Counted from the first letter of the stretch, positions 5,291-11,555 are shown. The stretch is 11,919 bases of DNA from CAYGWP01 sp964353455 (GCA_964353455.1 CAYGWP010000002.1:1-11919); one strand, 5' to 3'. The notes: a model not told the origin generated them from the sequence alone. A program made the numbers and translations.

Positions 5291-5344
5291 ATCCCGCTGG
5301 CATGGCCGCGACGATTCGGGTAGATTCCTGCGTCAGGTCCATCT

Positions 5345-5358
5345 TGGAGGCTCCTCCA
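5345..5358 (+). promoter_or_regulatory. Ribosome-binding site of the ORF6N gene inside an inverted repeat
   Basis: TGGAGG (5345-5350) is the Shine-Dalgarno sequence. The six bases CCTCCA (5353-5358), ending in the A of the start codon, are its exact complement, separated only by CT. If folded in mRNA, with fewer pairs because the loop is tight, it would hide the ribosome-binding site. Confidence 0.6.
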
Positions 5359-5933
5359 TGTCGGATGACCTGGCGATTGTGCCCATAGGCCAAATCGAAG
5401 AACGTATTCTGCTGATCCGCGGGCAGAGGGTGATGCTGGACGCGGACTTGGCGGAACTGTACGGCGTTACGACCAAACGCCTCAACGAGCAGGTCCGGCG
5501 GAACATCGGGCGTTTCCCGGAGGATTTCATGTTCCGCCTGACTTGGCGAGAGGCCAAGAATCTAGGACTGCAAATTGCGATCCTGAACGGGGCGCACCCG
5601 GGTGCTTCAAGGTCGCAATTTGCGACCTTGAAGCGTGGGACCAATATCAAGTACCGCCCCTACGCCTTCACCGAGCACGGGGCAATCATGGCGGCAAGCG
5701 TCCTCAATACCGACCGGGCCGTCAAGGTGAGCGTCCACGTGGTGCGGGCCTTCGTCAAACTGCGGGGGATGATGGCCGCGCACAAGGAACTTGCCCGGAA
5801 ACTGACGCAGTTGGAGCGCCGCCTGGACGGCCACGATGGAGAGATCGTGGCGCTGATGGAGGCGATCCGCGAACTAATGGCCTCGCCGCCGGAACCGAAA
5901 CGCAAACGCATCGGCTTCAGCCAGGGCGAGTGA
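5358..5933 (+). CDS. ORF6N-domain (phage/virus-type) DNA-binding protein
   Basis: This encodes 191 residues from the ATG after GGAGG with seven-base spacing; an earlier in-frame ATG at 5265 lies within a palindrome and has no ribosome-binding site. Residues 10-110 match the ORF6N domain of KilA-N-related phage and mobile-element proteins: IEERILLIRGQRVMLDADLA, ELYGV, RFPEDFMFRLT, SRSQFATLKRG and KYRPYAFTEHG. Residues 140-175 are probably a coiled coil, and the tail is basic (KRKRIGF). Between AKN and RSQFATL there are about 16 residues (LGLQIAILNGAHPGAS) that I do not expect from the family. A palindrome of the local repeat family is embedded in the SQFAT codons. Known roles of the family are poorly defined; DNA binding is likely. 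Repeats fill both flanks. Confidence 0.88.
   Translation: MSDDLAIVPIGQIEERILLIRGQRVMLDADLAELYGVTTKRLNEQVRRNIGRFPEDFMFRLTWREAKNLGLQIAILNGAHPGASRSQFATLKRGTNIKYRPYAFTEHGAIMAASVLNTDRAVKVSVHVVRAFVKLRGMMAAHKELARKLTQLERRLDGHDGEIVALMEAIRELMASPPEPKRKRIGFSQGE
5564..5584. repeat. Imperfect palindrome in the ORF6N coding region
   Basis: AGGACTGCAAATTGCGATCC with one further base folds on a GCAAATTGC centre with one mismatch and one G-T pair. It encodes LGLQIAIL in the unexpected insert just before the SQFAT motif. Its centre resembles the 5604 palindrome, which suggests a degenerate second copy. Confidence 0.45.
5604..5634. repeat. 31-bp perfect palindrome inside the ORF6N gene (CAATTTG family)
   Basis: Fifteen complementary bases on each side of a single central T. 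The core GGTCGCAATTTGCGACC encodes RSQFAT, residues 85-90, the most recognisable motif of the protein. The centre GCAATTTGC matches the intergenic palindromes at 5110-5136, 5264-5290 and 6895-6921 in position and type. Confidence 0.85.
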
Positions 5934-5960
5934 GCGGGGCCTTTTGCGTCCGGCCATCCA

Positions 5961-5986
5961 TACGTGTGGCCGCGCGGGGGTTGCGG
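5961..5986. repeat. 26-bp direct repeat, right copy, flanking the ORF6N gene
   Basis: Partner of 5168-5193 (23 of 26 positions). It starts 28 bases past the ORF6N stop codon. The remaining gap up to 6030 shows nothing else recognisable. Confidence 0.6.
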
Positions 5987-6030
5987 GGCCCGAAAAATCG
6001 CCCAAAACCACATTTTCCAGGGGCTCCGAT

Positions 6031-6058
6031 TTGACTTTGTTCATATCTGTGCTATAGT
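6031..6058 (+). promoter_or_regulatory. Sigma-70-type promoter of the PEP-CTERM gene
   Basis: TTGACT (6031-6036) and TATAGT (6053-6058) are separated by 16 bases, in a locally AT-rich stretch. The predicted start near 6065 leaves a leader of about 100 bases before the ATG at 6166. Confidence 0.7.
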
Positions 6059-6165
6059 TCCCCTACGTTTGGGCTTGTGGCATCGGCTGCGGGATGACGT
6101 TCGGTCGCATCGTGCGCCCGGCGTTCTTCTGCGCAGGCGATGCCAACCTGAAGGAGGGGGGAGCA

Positions 6166-6843
6166 ATGCCGGCAACCAGGTCTTGCCTCTTAGCGTGTGC
6201 GGCGGCGTTCTGCATCCTCGTCTGGGTGTCCGATGTTGAGGCCACTCCCCAGCAAGTGGATGTATGGGGTAATGTCACTAACGTGCTTGGTGGCATTACC
6301 ACGGTCAAGAAGGGCGATCCCTTCGTGGAGACGTTCGTTTACGATCCTTCGTGTCCTTTAGACACAGGGGCCAGCACTCCCACCCACGCGTACTACTACT
6401 GGGCGCTTCTTTCGGCATCATTCAATGTTGGCAATGGCGCCTATGCGGCCACGAATTGCCTGCCGTTCCCACCTCCGCAGGCACACACCAATCAAATCCA
6501 GATCTGTAATCTCTCCTACGGTGACTATTGGATCTCCAGTGCGGGGGATGCTAGCCTTGTGGGTCCCCCCCTCGACGGCTTTTCGCTATGGTCATGGTCC
6601 CCGTTGTATCTTGTTGACAGTACGCACACCGTGTTCTCGGACGTTGAACTGCGTCCGACCATTCCCCCTATGACGTCCTTTACCAGTTGGACAGCCGACT
6701 GGAGTTTCAGCAACACTGGGGAGCCGAAGATCTTAGGCAGGGTCTTGGGCTACACTGTCACGCCAGTGCCTGAGCCTGCGACTCTTGCACTCTTGGGCTT
6801 CGGCCTTGCGGCCTTGTGTGTGCGGCGGCGCTCCTGCCGGTAA
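6166..6843 (+). CDS. PEP-CTERM sorted secreted protein of unknown function
   Basis: This encodes 225 residues from the ATG after AAGGAGG; an upstream in-frame ATG at 6094 lacks a ribosome-binding site. Residues 1-26 form a Sec-type signal peptide (hydrophobic LLACAAAFCILVWV, cleavage probably after VEA). The C-terminal 25 residues are a textbook PEP-CTERM signal: VPEPATLALLGFGLAAL, then an RRR cluster. Exosortase in the membrane would process it, anchoring or releasing the protein at the surface. The middle is Thr/Ser/Trp/Tyr-rich, has three cysteines and looks like a beta-rich domain that I do not recognise. Base composition is visibly less GC-rich than in neighbours. No exosortase or glycan-synthesis gene is adjacent. 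It has its own promoter and converges with the GH130 gene. Confidence 0.88.
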   Translation: MPATRSCLLACAAAFCILVWVSDVEATPQQVDVWGNVTNVLGGITTVKKGDPFVETFVYDPSCPLDTGASTPTHAYYYWALLSASFNVGNGAYAATNCLPFPPPQAHTNQIQICNLSYGDYWISSAGDASLVGPPLDGFSLWSWSPLYLVDSTHTVFSDVELRPTIPPMTSFTSWTADWSFSNTGEPKILGRVLGYTVTPVPEPATLALLGFGLAALCVRRRSCR

Positions 6844-6894
6844 GAGGGTTCTTTAACTTCCCTACGGCGAAGACCCGCCGCGCTCGACCGCAAT

Positions 6895-6921
6895 CTTGAT
6901 GTCGCAATCTGCGACATCAAA
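6895..6921. terminator. 27-bp CAATCTG palindrome between convergent gene ends
   Basis: Arms TTGATGTCGCA and TGCGACATCAA (11 bases, perfect) surround ATC. It ends one base beyond the stop codon of the GH130 gene (minus strand) and 51 bases past the PEP-CTERM stop, a position suited to a bidirectional terminator. There is no clear T-tract. It belongs to the family described upstream of and inside the ORF6N gene. Confidence 0.5.
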
Positions 6922-6922
6922 C

Positions 6923-7972
6923 TCACTCATTTCTGGCCGCGGCGAGAAGTTCATCGACCGTGGTGACGGCGCCGGCGCAGATGCTGTCGGCGGCGCCGTA
7001 GTAGATCGTCACGCGGCCGGTCTCATCGGCCGTCATGCCGCAGGAGAAGACGCAGTTGCCATAGATGCCGGCCAGTTCGTACGGGGCCTCGGGCTGGAGG
7101 ATGGGGCGGCGCGAGCGGCTGATGATCCGCTCCGGGCGGTCGGGGTCGCTCAGCATCGCGCCGAGGCAGTACCGGCCCTTCTCGTCGGCGGCGTGATAGA
7201 CCTCAAGCCAACCTTCGGGCGTGAGGATTGGCGGCGCGCCGCAGCCTACGCGGTCGCCTTCCCACGTGCCGCGCACGGGGGCGAGCGTAAGTTCATGTCC
7301 GCCCCACGACACCAGGTCGGGCGAGTATGCGGTCCAGATCGAGGCCGGGTTGCGGCCGGTCCTCTCGGGCCGATGGCGGCAGACGTACCGGCCGCGGGCC
7401 TTTGCGGGGAATATGCAGACATCTTTGTTCGTCGGCGGGAACATGACGCCGAGTTTCTCGAAGCGGCGGAAGTCGTCGGTTGCCGCCAGCATCACCACTA
7501 TGCCGCGCTCCGAAACGCCCGAGTACGTGACGTAGTACCGGCCGTCGAGAAGGGTGATTCGCGGGTCCTCGCAACCGTGTGCCTCGTACGGCGTGGTGGG
7601 CGAGATGGCGGGCGTCGGGTCGAAGCGGAAGCGGATGCCGTCGGTGCTCCGCGCCAGGCGCAGGTGCGACAGGCTGGTCAGCATCGGGACGCCCTTGTAG
7701 GCGAATCCGCGTTTGTCGCCGAGTTGAACATCGGGGTCGTCGCGCCGGAAGTAGCGGACCGCCGTCTCGCCGGCGTCGGGGTCGAAGACCGCGCAGGCGC
7801 AGTATCCGGGCCGCTGGCGGGCGGCCTCGCCAACGCGGACAAGGAGGAGCGTTTCGCCCTTGAAGCGGACGGCCCCCGGATTGAAGGTGCAGAGGATTTC
7901 CAGGTCGTCGCGCGTGGGCTTGAGGTCCTTGGGCGCAAGGAGCGGGTTTTCGCGAAGGCGGGTCAAGGGCAT
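6923..7972 (-). CDS. Glycoside hydrolase/phosphorylase family 130 enzyme
   Basis: This encodes 349 residues from the ATG after AAGGAG with seven-base spacing; a longer frame to 8098 is rejected because it runs through repeats. GH130 enzymes cleave beta-mannosides, mostly by phosphorolysis to mannose-1-phosphate, some by hydrolysis. Family motifs in order: NPGAVRFKGETLLLVRV (31-47), PYEAHGCEDPRIT (128-140, with D136 the probable general acid), FPPTNKDVCIFP (178-189), GRYVCRHRP (194-202), SIWTAYSPDL (211-220), GAPPILTPEGWLEVYHA (245-261) and YYGAADS (324-330), the five-bladed propeller pattern. The Arg/His-rich segment near 195-203 may bind phosphate, but I cannot fix phosphorylase versus hydrolase. 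There is no signal peptide, so it is cytoplasmic. It lies 171 bases downstream of the Tat-exported protein on the same strand, possibly one glycan-use unit. Confidence 0.93.
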   Translation of the reverse strand: MPLTRLRENPLLAPKDLKPTRDDLEILCTFNPGAVRFKGETLLLVRVGEAARQRPGYCACAVFDPDAGETAVRYFRRDDPDVQLGDKRGFAYKGVPMLTSLSHLRLARSTDGIRFRFDPTPAISPTTPYEAHGCEDPRITLLDGRYYVTYSGVSERGIVVMLAATDDFRRFEKLGVMFPPTNKDVCIFPAKARGRYVCRHRPERTGRNPASIWTAYSPDLVSWGGHELTLAPVRGTWEGDRVGCGAPPILTPEGWLEVYHAADEKGRYCLGAMLSDPDRPERIISRSRRPILQPEAPYELAGIYGNCVFSCGMTADETGRVTIYYGAADSICAGAVTTVDELLAAARNE

Positions 7973-8001
7973 TTTAATCTCCTTACATTTCTGCGCTGCG
8001 C

Positions 8002-8060
8002 GTCTCCGTACCCGCCGCGCAAAGGTACGTTGCCCCGTATGGCGCGGCGGGTGCGGAGAC
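8002..8060. repeat. 19-bp inverted repeat upstream of GH130, with a 17-bp direct repeat
   Basis: The arms at 8002-8020 and 8042-8060 are complementary at 18 of 19 positions around a 21-base loop. A 17-mer, ACCCGCCGCGCAAAGGT, occurs at 8010-8026 and again at 8059-8075. The right arm also matches 5179-5195 over 17 bases, so this is a dispersed family. It sits in the GH130 leader or promoter region. Confidence 0.75.
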
Positions 8061-8082
8061 CCGCCGCGCAAAGGTGCAAGAT

Positions 8083-8104
8083 CACTGGTTGCAAGCAACC
8101 AGTG
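8083..8104. repeat. 10-bp hairpin downstream of the Tat-exported protein gene
   Basis: CACTGGTTGC and GCAACCAGTG flank AA, a perfect stem. It lies about 40 bases past the stop codon of the upstream minus-strand gene. It could terminate or stabilise that transcript, or separate it from GH130. No T-tract follows. Confidence 0.6.
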
Positions 8105-8143
8105 GCACTCAAAGGATTGACTTAGCGCGGGTCGCCGCCGCGG

Positions 8144-9694
8144 TCAGAAGCCAAAGCCCATCAGGTCCGGGTCGCGGCCGAGGGCCAGGCGCTGGAGTGC
8201 CAGCAGCAGGTACCCCGCGCCGTCAACGGAGTCGTAGCGGTCCTCGCCCGCGTGGGTGCGAAACATGCCGTGGGCGAAGAGCATCGAGACGGCCGCCTCG
8301 GCCAGGGCCGTCGCCTGGGCGGCGTAGCCCTTATCGGGGAACGTCTCGGCGGCGCCCGCCAGGAAGTGGATCGACCGGCCGAAGAGTTCCGCGTAGGCCC
8401 CGCGGCCGTTGCGGGCGGTGGACGGCGGCGGACACTCGCGCAGGATCTGCGCCATGCGGTGCACGGCCTCGGCGAACTCCGGTCCCTTCGTCCGACGGTA
8501 GAGCGCCAGGCACGCCTCGCCCAAGGCCACCGGGTAATCGTGCGTGGGGAAGAACGCGTTCCAGACGTCGGCGTATGGGCCGGGCTCGTTCTCGCCCTTG
8601 GCATCGAGAACCGGCGTGCCGTCCTTCACTCGCACCTGGCCGTAGTAGCGGCGCTTCGACGCATCGTAACCGTACTTCAGGTACGCGGCAACGGCGGCCC
8701 GCGCCATCTCCTGGAACTCGGCGTTGCCCGTGTAGTCGGCTGCGTGCAGGAGCGACCCCGCCCACAGGCCGATTTCGGTGGTGCAGACGAACTTGTCCCA
8801 CCGCGTGACGGTTGGGTTGTTCTCAACGAGGCCGGTCTCGGCGCTGCGGTTCGAGAAACTGTAGCGGGCAATCTTCAGGGCCGTCTCGGCCAACGATGCG
8901 TCTTTCTTCTTCGCGTACAACCACGCGAGCGACTCGGCCAGGATGCCTCCCGACTCCAGGAACGCGCAGCCTTTCTTGCCGTCGGCGTGACGGTTGAAGC
9001 CGCCCGTCGCGGGGTCAAAAAGGTGCCGCTCGGCCGCCCGGCGGATTTCGCGCTCGGTGACCTCGGGCGCGATGCGCCAGAAGATCGCCCACGCCGGCGG
9101 AATCGGCCGCATCTCGTGGGGGCCCCCGGAGAAGTGCATGACCTTGTCGGCATACGCATCGTAGAAGATATGGTTGCCCCACTCGAAGAGACCGTCGGAC
9201 GCCACACAGCGATCCAGGAATGCCCGGACGTACGCATCGGAGGCCTGGGCGTACCGGGCGTCGCCGCCCGCACTGCTCAGCGCGTATGCGGCCACGAGTT
9301 CAGGCTGGTCCCAATAGATCGTGCAACCATTGGGCGAGTCGATGTCACGGTAGCAGCGTTTGCCGGCCTTGGCATGTGGCTGCCCCTCAGGGTAGGCCCC
9401 GGTACGGGTGTCAAGCGAGGCCATCCACATGGCGGTAGGAGTGGAGCCATAGCGGTCGGTGCCCTGCGTGATGATCTTGCCGAGATGCGAGCAGACAGTC
9501 GCAAGGTAGTCGGTCTGCGAGCCCTTGGGGTTGCCGCCGGAGGCTGCCGGCGCCCCGGCTGCGGTATCGTCGGCCCCAACGGCCGCCAACCCCAGCGCCC
9601 CCACGGCGGTGGCGCCCAAGCCGGCCAGGAACTCGCGCCGATTGGGCCGCAATGCCTGAGCCGCCGAGTCACGGCAATCCTGTAATCTTCGCAT
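8144..9694 (-). CDS. Tat-exported protein, probable alpha/alpha-toroid (six-hairpin) enzyme
   Basis: This encodes 516 residues from the ATG preceded by GAAGGAAGG with six-base spacing; a longer frame to 9850 has no support. The N-terminus is a twin-arginine signal: NRREFLAGLGATAVGALGLA (18-37), so the folded protein would be exported. The rest is built of Trp/Tyr-rich helix pairs typical of alpha/alpha toroids, for example TIYWDQPELVAAYALS (125-140), FEWGNHIFYDAYADKVM (170-186), GGILAESLAWLYAKK (249-263) and EIGLWAGSLLHAADY (307-321). This suggests a polysaccharide lyase, glycosidase or epimerase-like barrel, but I do not recognise a specific family or catalytic residues. The GH130 gene follows on the same strand. 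GH130 genes often accompany AGE-type epimerases, so such a function is possible but unproven, and Tat export argues against a cytoplasmic epimerase. Confidence 0.82.
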   Translation of the reverse strand: MRRLQDCRDSAAQALRPNRREFLAGLGATAVGALGLAAVGADDTAAGAPAASGGNPKGSQTDYLATVCSHLGKIITQGTDRYGSTPTAMWMASLDTRTGAYPEGQPHAKAGKRCYRDIDSPNGCTIYWDQPELVAAYALSSAGGDARYAQASDAYVRAFLDRCVASDGLFEWGNHIFYDAYADKVMHFSGGPHEMRPIPPAWAIFWRIAPEVTEREIRRAAERHLFDPATGGFNRHADGKKGCAFLESGGILAESLAWLYAKKKDASLAETALKIARYSFSNRSAETGLVENNPTVTRWDKFVCTTEIGLWAGSLLHAADYTGNAEFQEMARAAVAAYLKYGYDASKRRYYGQVRVKDGTPVLDAKGENEPGPYADVWNAFFPTHDYPVALGEACLALYRRTKGPEFAEAVHRMAQILRECPPPSTARNGRGAYAELFGRSIHFLAGAAETFPDKGYAAQATALAEAAVSMLFAHGMFRTHAGEDRYDSVDGAGYLLLALQRLALGRDPDLMGFGF

Positions 9695-9819
9695 CGCCCA
9701 CCTTCCTTCCCGCGAGGCATTCCACGTGAGGTCGGTCGGCAGTTTACCGCGGCAGGGCGGGGCAAACAAGGCGGCTTCGGGTGGCGAAAGGAGATGGCGG
9801 GATTTTTGGCGGCAAAGAT

Positions 9820-9847
9820 TTGACAAGGGGTGTGGTGGGACTATAAT
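9820..9847 (+). promoter_or_regulatory. Consensus sigma-70-type promoter of the REC/hydrogenase-subunit operon
   Basis: TTGACA (9820-9825) and TATAAT (9842-9847), both perfect consensus, are separated by 16 bases. It is the strongest promoter in the window. The predicted start near 9854 leaves a leader of about 140 bases before the response regulator. The rest of the 298-base gap (9695-9819) shows no gene. Confidence 0.85.
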
Positions 9848-9885
9848 CATCCGGCCCGTGGGGGCCGTTCGTTTTGGCGGTCTTT

Positions 9886-9899
9886 GTGAAAAGTTTCAC
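9886..9899. promoter_or_regulatory. Small inverted repeat in the operon leader
   Basis: GTGAAA and TTTCAC flank AG, about 32 bases downstream of the predicted transcription start. It could be a regulator site or a leader hairpin. I do not recognise a riboswitch in this leader. Confidence 0.4.
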
Positions 9900-9992
9900 G
9901 GCAAAATCTGAGTAGTCTTGGGCCGGGCGTGACATTGGGAACGAAGTCGCCCGCCGCTCGAAGCAATGCGGCTCTTTAGGTGGAGCGAGATC

Positions 9993-10394
9993 ATGGCCAA
10001 GAGCATCGCGAAGAAAACCGTCATCATCATCGACGACGATCCGGACGTGGTCGAGGCCACCAAGGTGGTCTTGGGTGCGGCGGGGTTCGGCGTGGCGACG
10101 GCCTTGACCGGCCGCGAGGGCCTCGAACGGATCCGGCAGGGCGGCATCGACTGCATCCTGCTGGATGTCATGATGGCGAAGGAGACCGAAGGGTTCCACA
10201 TCGCCCAGGACCTGAGGGCCGACCCGAAGACGGCCAAGATACCGATCGTGATGCTGACGAGCATCTCGAAGAAGACGGGGTTCGAGTTCTCGCCCGCCAC
10301 CGACAAGGACTTCATGCCGGTCGAGGCGTTCCTGGAGAAGCCCGTGGACCCGAAGCGGCTCGTCGAGACGATCTCGGGCGTGATGAGGCGTTAA
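9993..10394 (+). CDS. Single-domain response regulator (REC only)
   Basis: This encodes 133 residues; GGAG seven bases upstream favours this ATG over one at 9966. It is a stand-alone receiver domain: acidic pocket IIIDDDPDVVE (11-21), phosphoacceptor D58 in CILLDVMM, T89/S90 in VMLTS and K116 in FLEKPVDP. There is no output domain. Such proteins pass phosphate on or dock onto partners, as CheY or Spo0F do. The gene is first in an operon, 18 bases ahead of the HydB-like subunit gene, and no histidine kinase is in view. The insert AKETEGFHI after D58 and the segment GFEFSPATDKDFMPVEAF before the lysine are longer than in CheY and may be a partner surface. Control of the redox complex is an inference from synteny only. 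Confidence 0.92.
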   Translation: MAKSIAKKTVIIIDDDPDVVEATKVVLGAAGFGVATALTGREGLERIRQGGIDCILLDVMMAKETEGFHIAQDLRADPKTAKIPIVMLTSISKKTGFEFSPATDKDFMPVEAFLEKPVDPKRLVETISGVMRR

Positions 10395-10412
10395 CAGGAA
10401 GGGTTATCGCGC

Positions 10413-11462
10413 ATGTTGCCACAAGTATTGAAGAAGGGCGATCTGGCGGCCTGGGTGCAGGCGATGGCGTCGAGGCGCCGCGTTGCGGCGCCGGTGCTGA
10501 AGGAGACATCCCCCGCCGACCGGACGGACCTGAAGTTCTCGTGGGAGACCATCGTCGATCCGGCCGACGTGCGGCTGGACTACACGGTGACGGTCCTCGG
10601 GCCGAAGAAGTTCCTCTGGCCGTCGCGCCAGAGACTGATGACGTACAACCTCGGCGGCGACCCGAAGCCGCAGGCCACCATCGACCACCAGCCGCAGGTC
10701 CTCTTCGGCGTCCACCCGTGCGACATCACGGCCATCGCCACGCTGGATGCGGCCTTCGGCAAGGACGTGCCGGACCCGCACTATCTTTCGCGTCGGGCCG
10801 ACACGGCCATCGTCGGCCTGGACTGCGCCGCCTCGTGCGACGACTCCTCCTTCTGCCTCGACATGGGGTCGCTGTACCCCGAGGCGGGTTACGACGTGAT
10901 GCTGACGCCCCAGCGCGACGGGTTCTTCGTCGAAGTGAAGACCGACCTGGGGCAGTCGCTGGTTGAGATGGCCAGCGTTCGTCCGGCCACGAAGCAGGAT
11001 ATGCAGGACCGCCAGAAGTTCGCCGAAGAGAAACGCTCGAATTTCCATTTCAAGTTGCCCTGCGAAGTGAAGTACCTGCCTGAGGTCCTCGACGCCTCGT
11101 ACGACAGTCTGGTGTGGGAGGCGATCGCGCGGCGGTGCTTCTCGTGCGGGTCGTGCAATACCACCTGCCCCACCTGCTACTGCTGGGATGTCTATGACGA
11201 CCTGGCGGTTGACCTGACGAAGGGCTGCCGCACGCGCCGGTACGATTCGTGCCAACTCGACCCGTTCGCCACGGTGGCGGGGGGCGAGGATTTCCGCAAG
11301 GACCGCTCAAGCCGCCTCAGGCACCGCATGTTCCGCAAGGGCAAGTACATCCTGGAGCAGACCGGCCGCACCGGCTGCGTGGGCTGCGGGCGGTGCGAGC
11401 GGGCGTGCGTCGCCTCGATCAGCATCAAGGAAACGTTCATTCAGATCGCCGGAAGCCGTTAA
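10413..11462 (+). CDS. 4Fe-4S dicluster subunit, HydB/AsrA-like (sulfhydrogenase beta)
   Basis: This encodes 349 residues from the ATG after AGGAAGGG with nine-base spacing. The N-terminal 220 residues show the family features GVHPCDITAI (99-108) and a Cys-rich stretch, C138-C142-C148 in DCAASCDDSSFCLDMGS. The C-terminal part is ferredoxin-like. The first cluster is C242-C245-C248-C252 (CFSCGSCNTTCP), with extra cysteines at 255 and 257; the second is C322-C325-C328-C332 (CVGCGRCERAC). In group 3b hydrogenases and anaerobic sulfite reductases this subunit carries electrons between a flavin subunit and the catalytic pair. The next gene encodes exactly such a flavin subunit, so the two form the NAD(P)H-facing half of a cytosolic complex. 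The catalytic subunits are presumably beyond the window. Hydrogenase is favoured by hypE in the region, but sulfite reductase or an Hdr-linked complex cannot be excluded. Confidence 0.88.
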   Translation: MLPQVLKKGDLAAWVQAMASRRRVAAPVLKETSPADRTDLKFSWETIVDPADVRLDYTVTVLGPKKFLWPSRQRLMTYNLGGDPKPQATIDHQPQVLFGVHPCDITAIATLDAAFGKDVPDPHYLSRRADTAIVGLDCAASCDDSSFCLDMGSLYPEAGYDVMLTPQRDGFFVEVKTDLGQSLVEMASVRPATKQDMQDRQKFAEEKRSNFHFKLPCEVKYLPEVLDASYDSLVWEAIARRCFSCGSCNTTCPTCYCWDVYDDLAVDLTKGCRTRRYDSCQLDPFATVAGGEDFRKDRSSRLRHRMFRKGKYILEQTGRTGCVGCGRCERACVASISIKETFIQIAGSR

Positions 11463-11468
11463 TAATTA

Positions 11469-11492
11469 GCCCCCGGTGAATACACCGGGGGC
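11469..11492 (+). terminator. 10-bp hairpin between the HydB-like and HydG-like genes
   Basis: GCCCCCGGTG and CACCGGGGGC form a perfect stem around AATA, beginning seven bases past the HydB-like stop codon. No T-tract follows, so full termination is unlikely. It is better read as an attenuator, RNA-processing site or 3' stabiliser within the operon. Confidence 0.6.
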
Positions 11493-11555
11493 CGTATCGC
11501 AGGCCGTGTTTAGCCGCGACTCGAAGAGGAGCGCGGCAGTTAGGGAGTTCAAAAC

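Noticed and set aside
6896..8125. 409-residue plus-strand open frame opposite GH130
   Set aside because: Antisense to a gene with clear GH130 motifs; it starts within a palindrome and runs through repeats at its end.
8252..9685. 477-residue plus-strand open frame opposite the Tat-exported protein
   Set aside because: No domain pattern; the opposite strand has a Tat signal, a good ribosome-binding site and coherent helix-pair repeats.
9980..10966. 328-residue plus-strand open frame overlapping the response regulator and HydB-like genes
   Set aside because: An out-of-frame shadow of both genes, Arg/Gly/His-rich and without motifs.
11469..11492. Rho-independent terminator ending the operon
   Set aside because: The stem is strong but there is no T-tract, and the next gene encodes the obvious partner subunit; it is kept only as a hairpin with possible attenuation.
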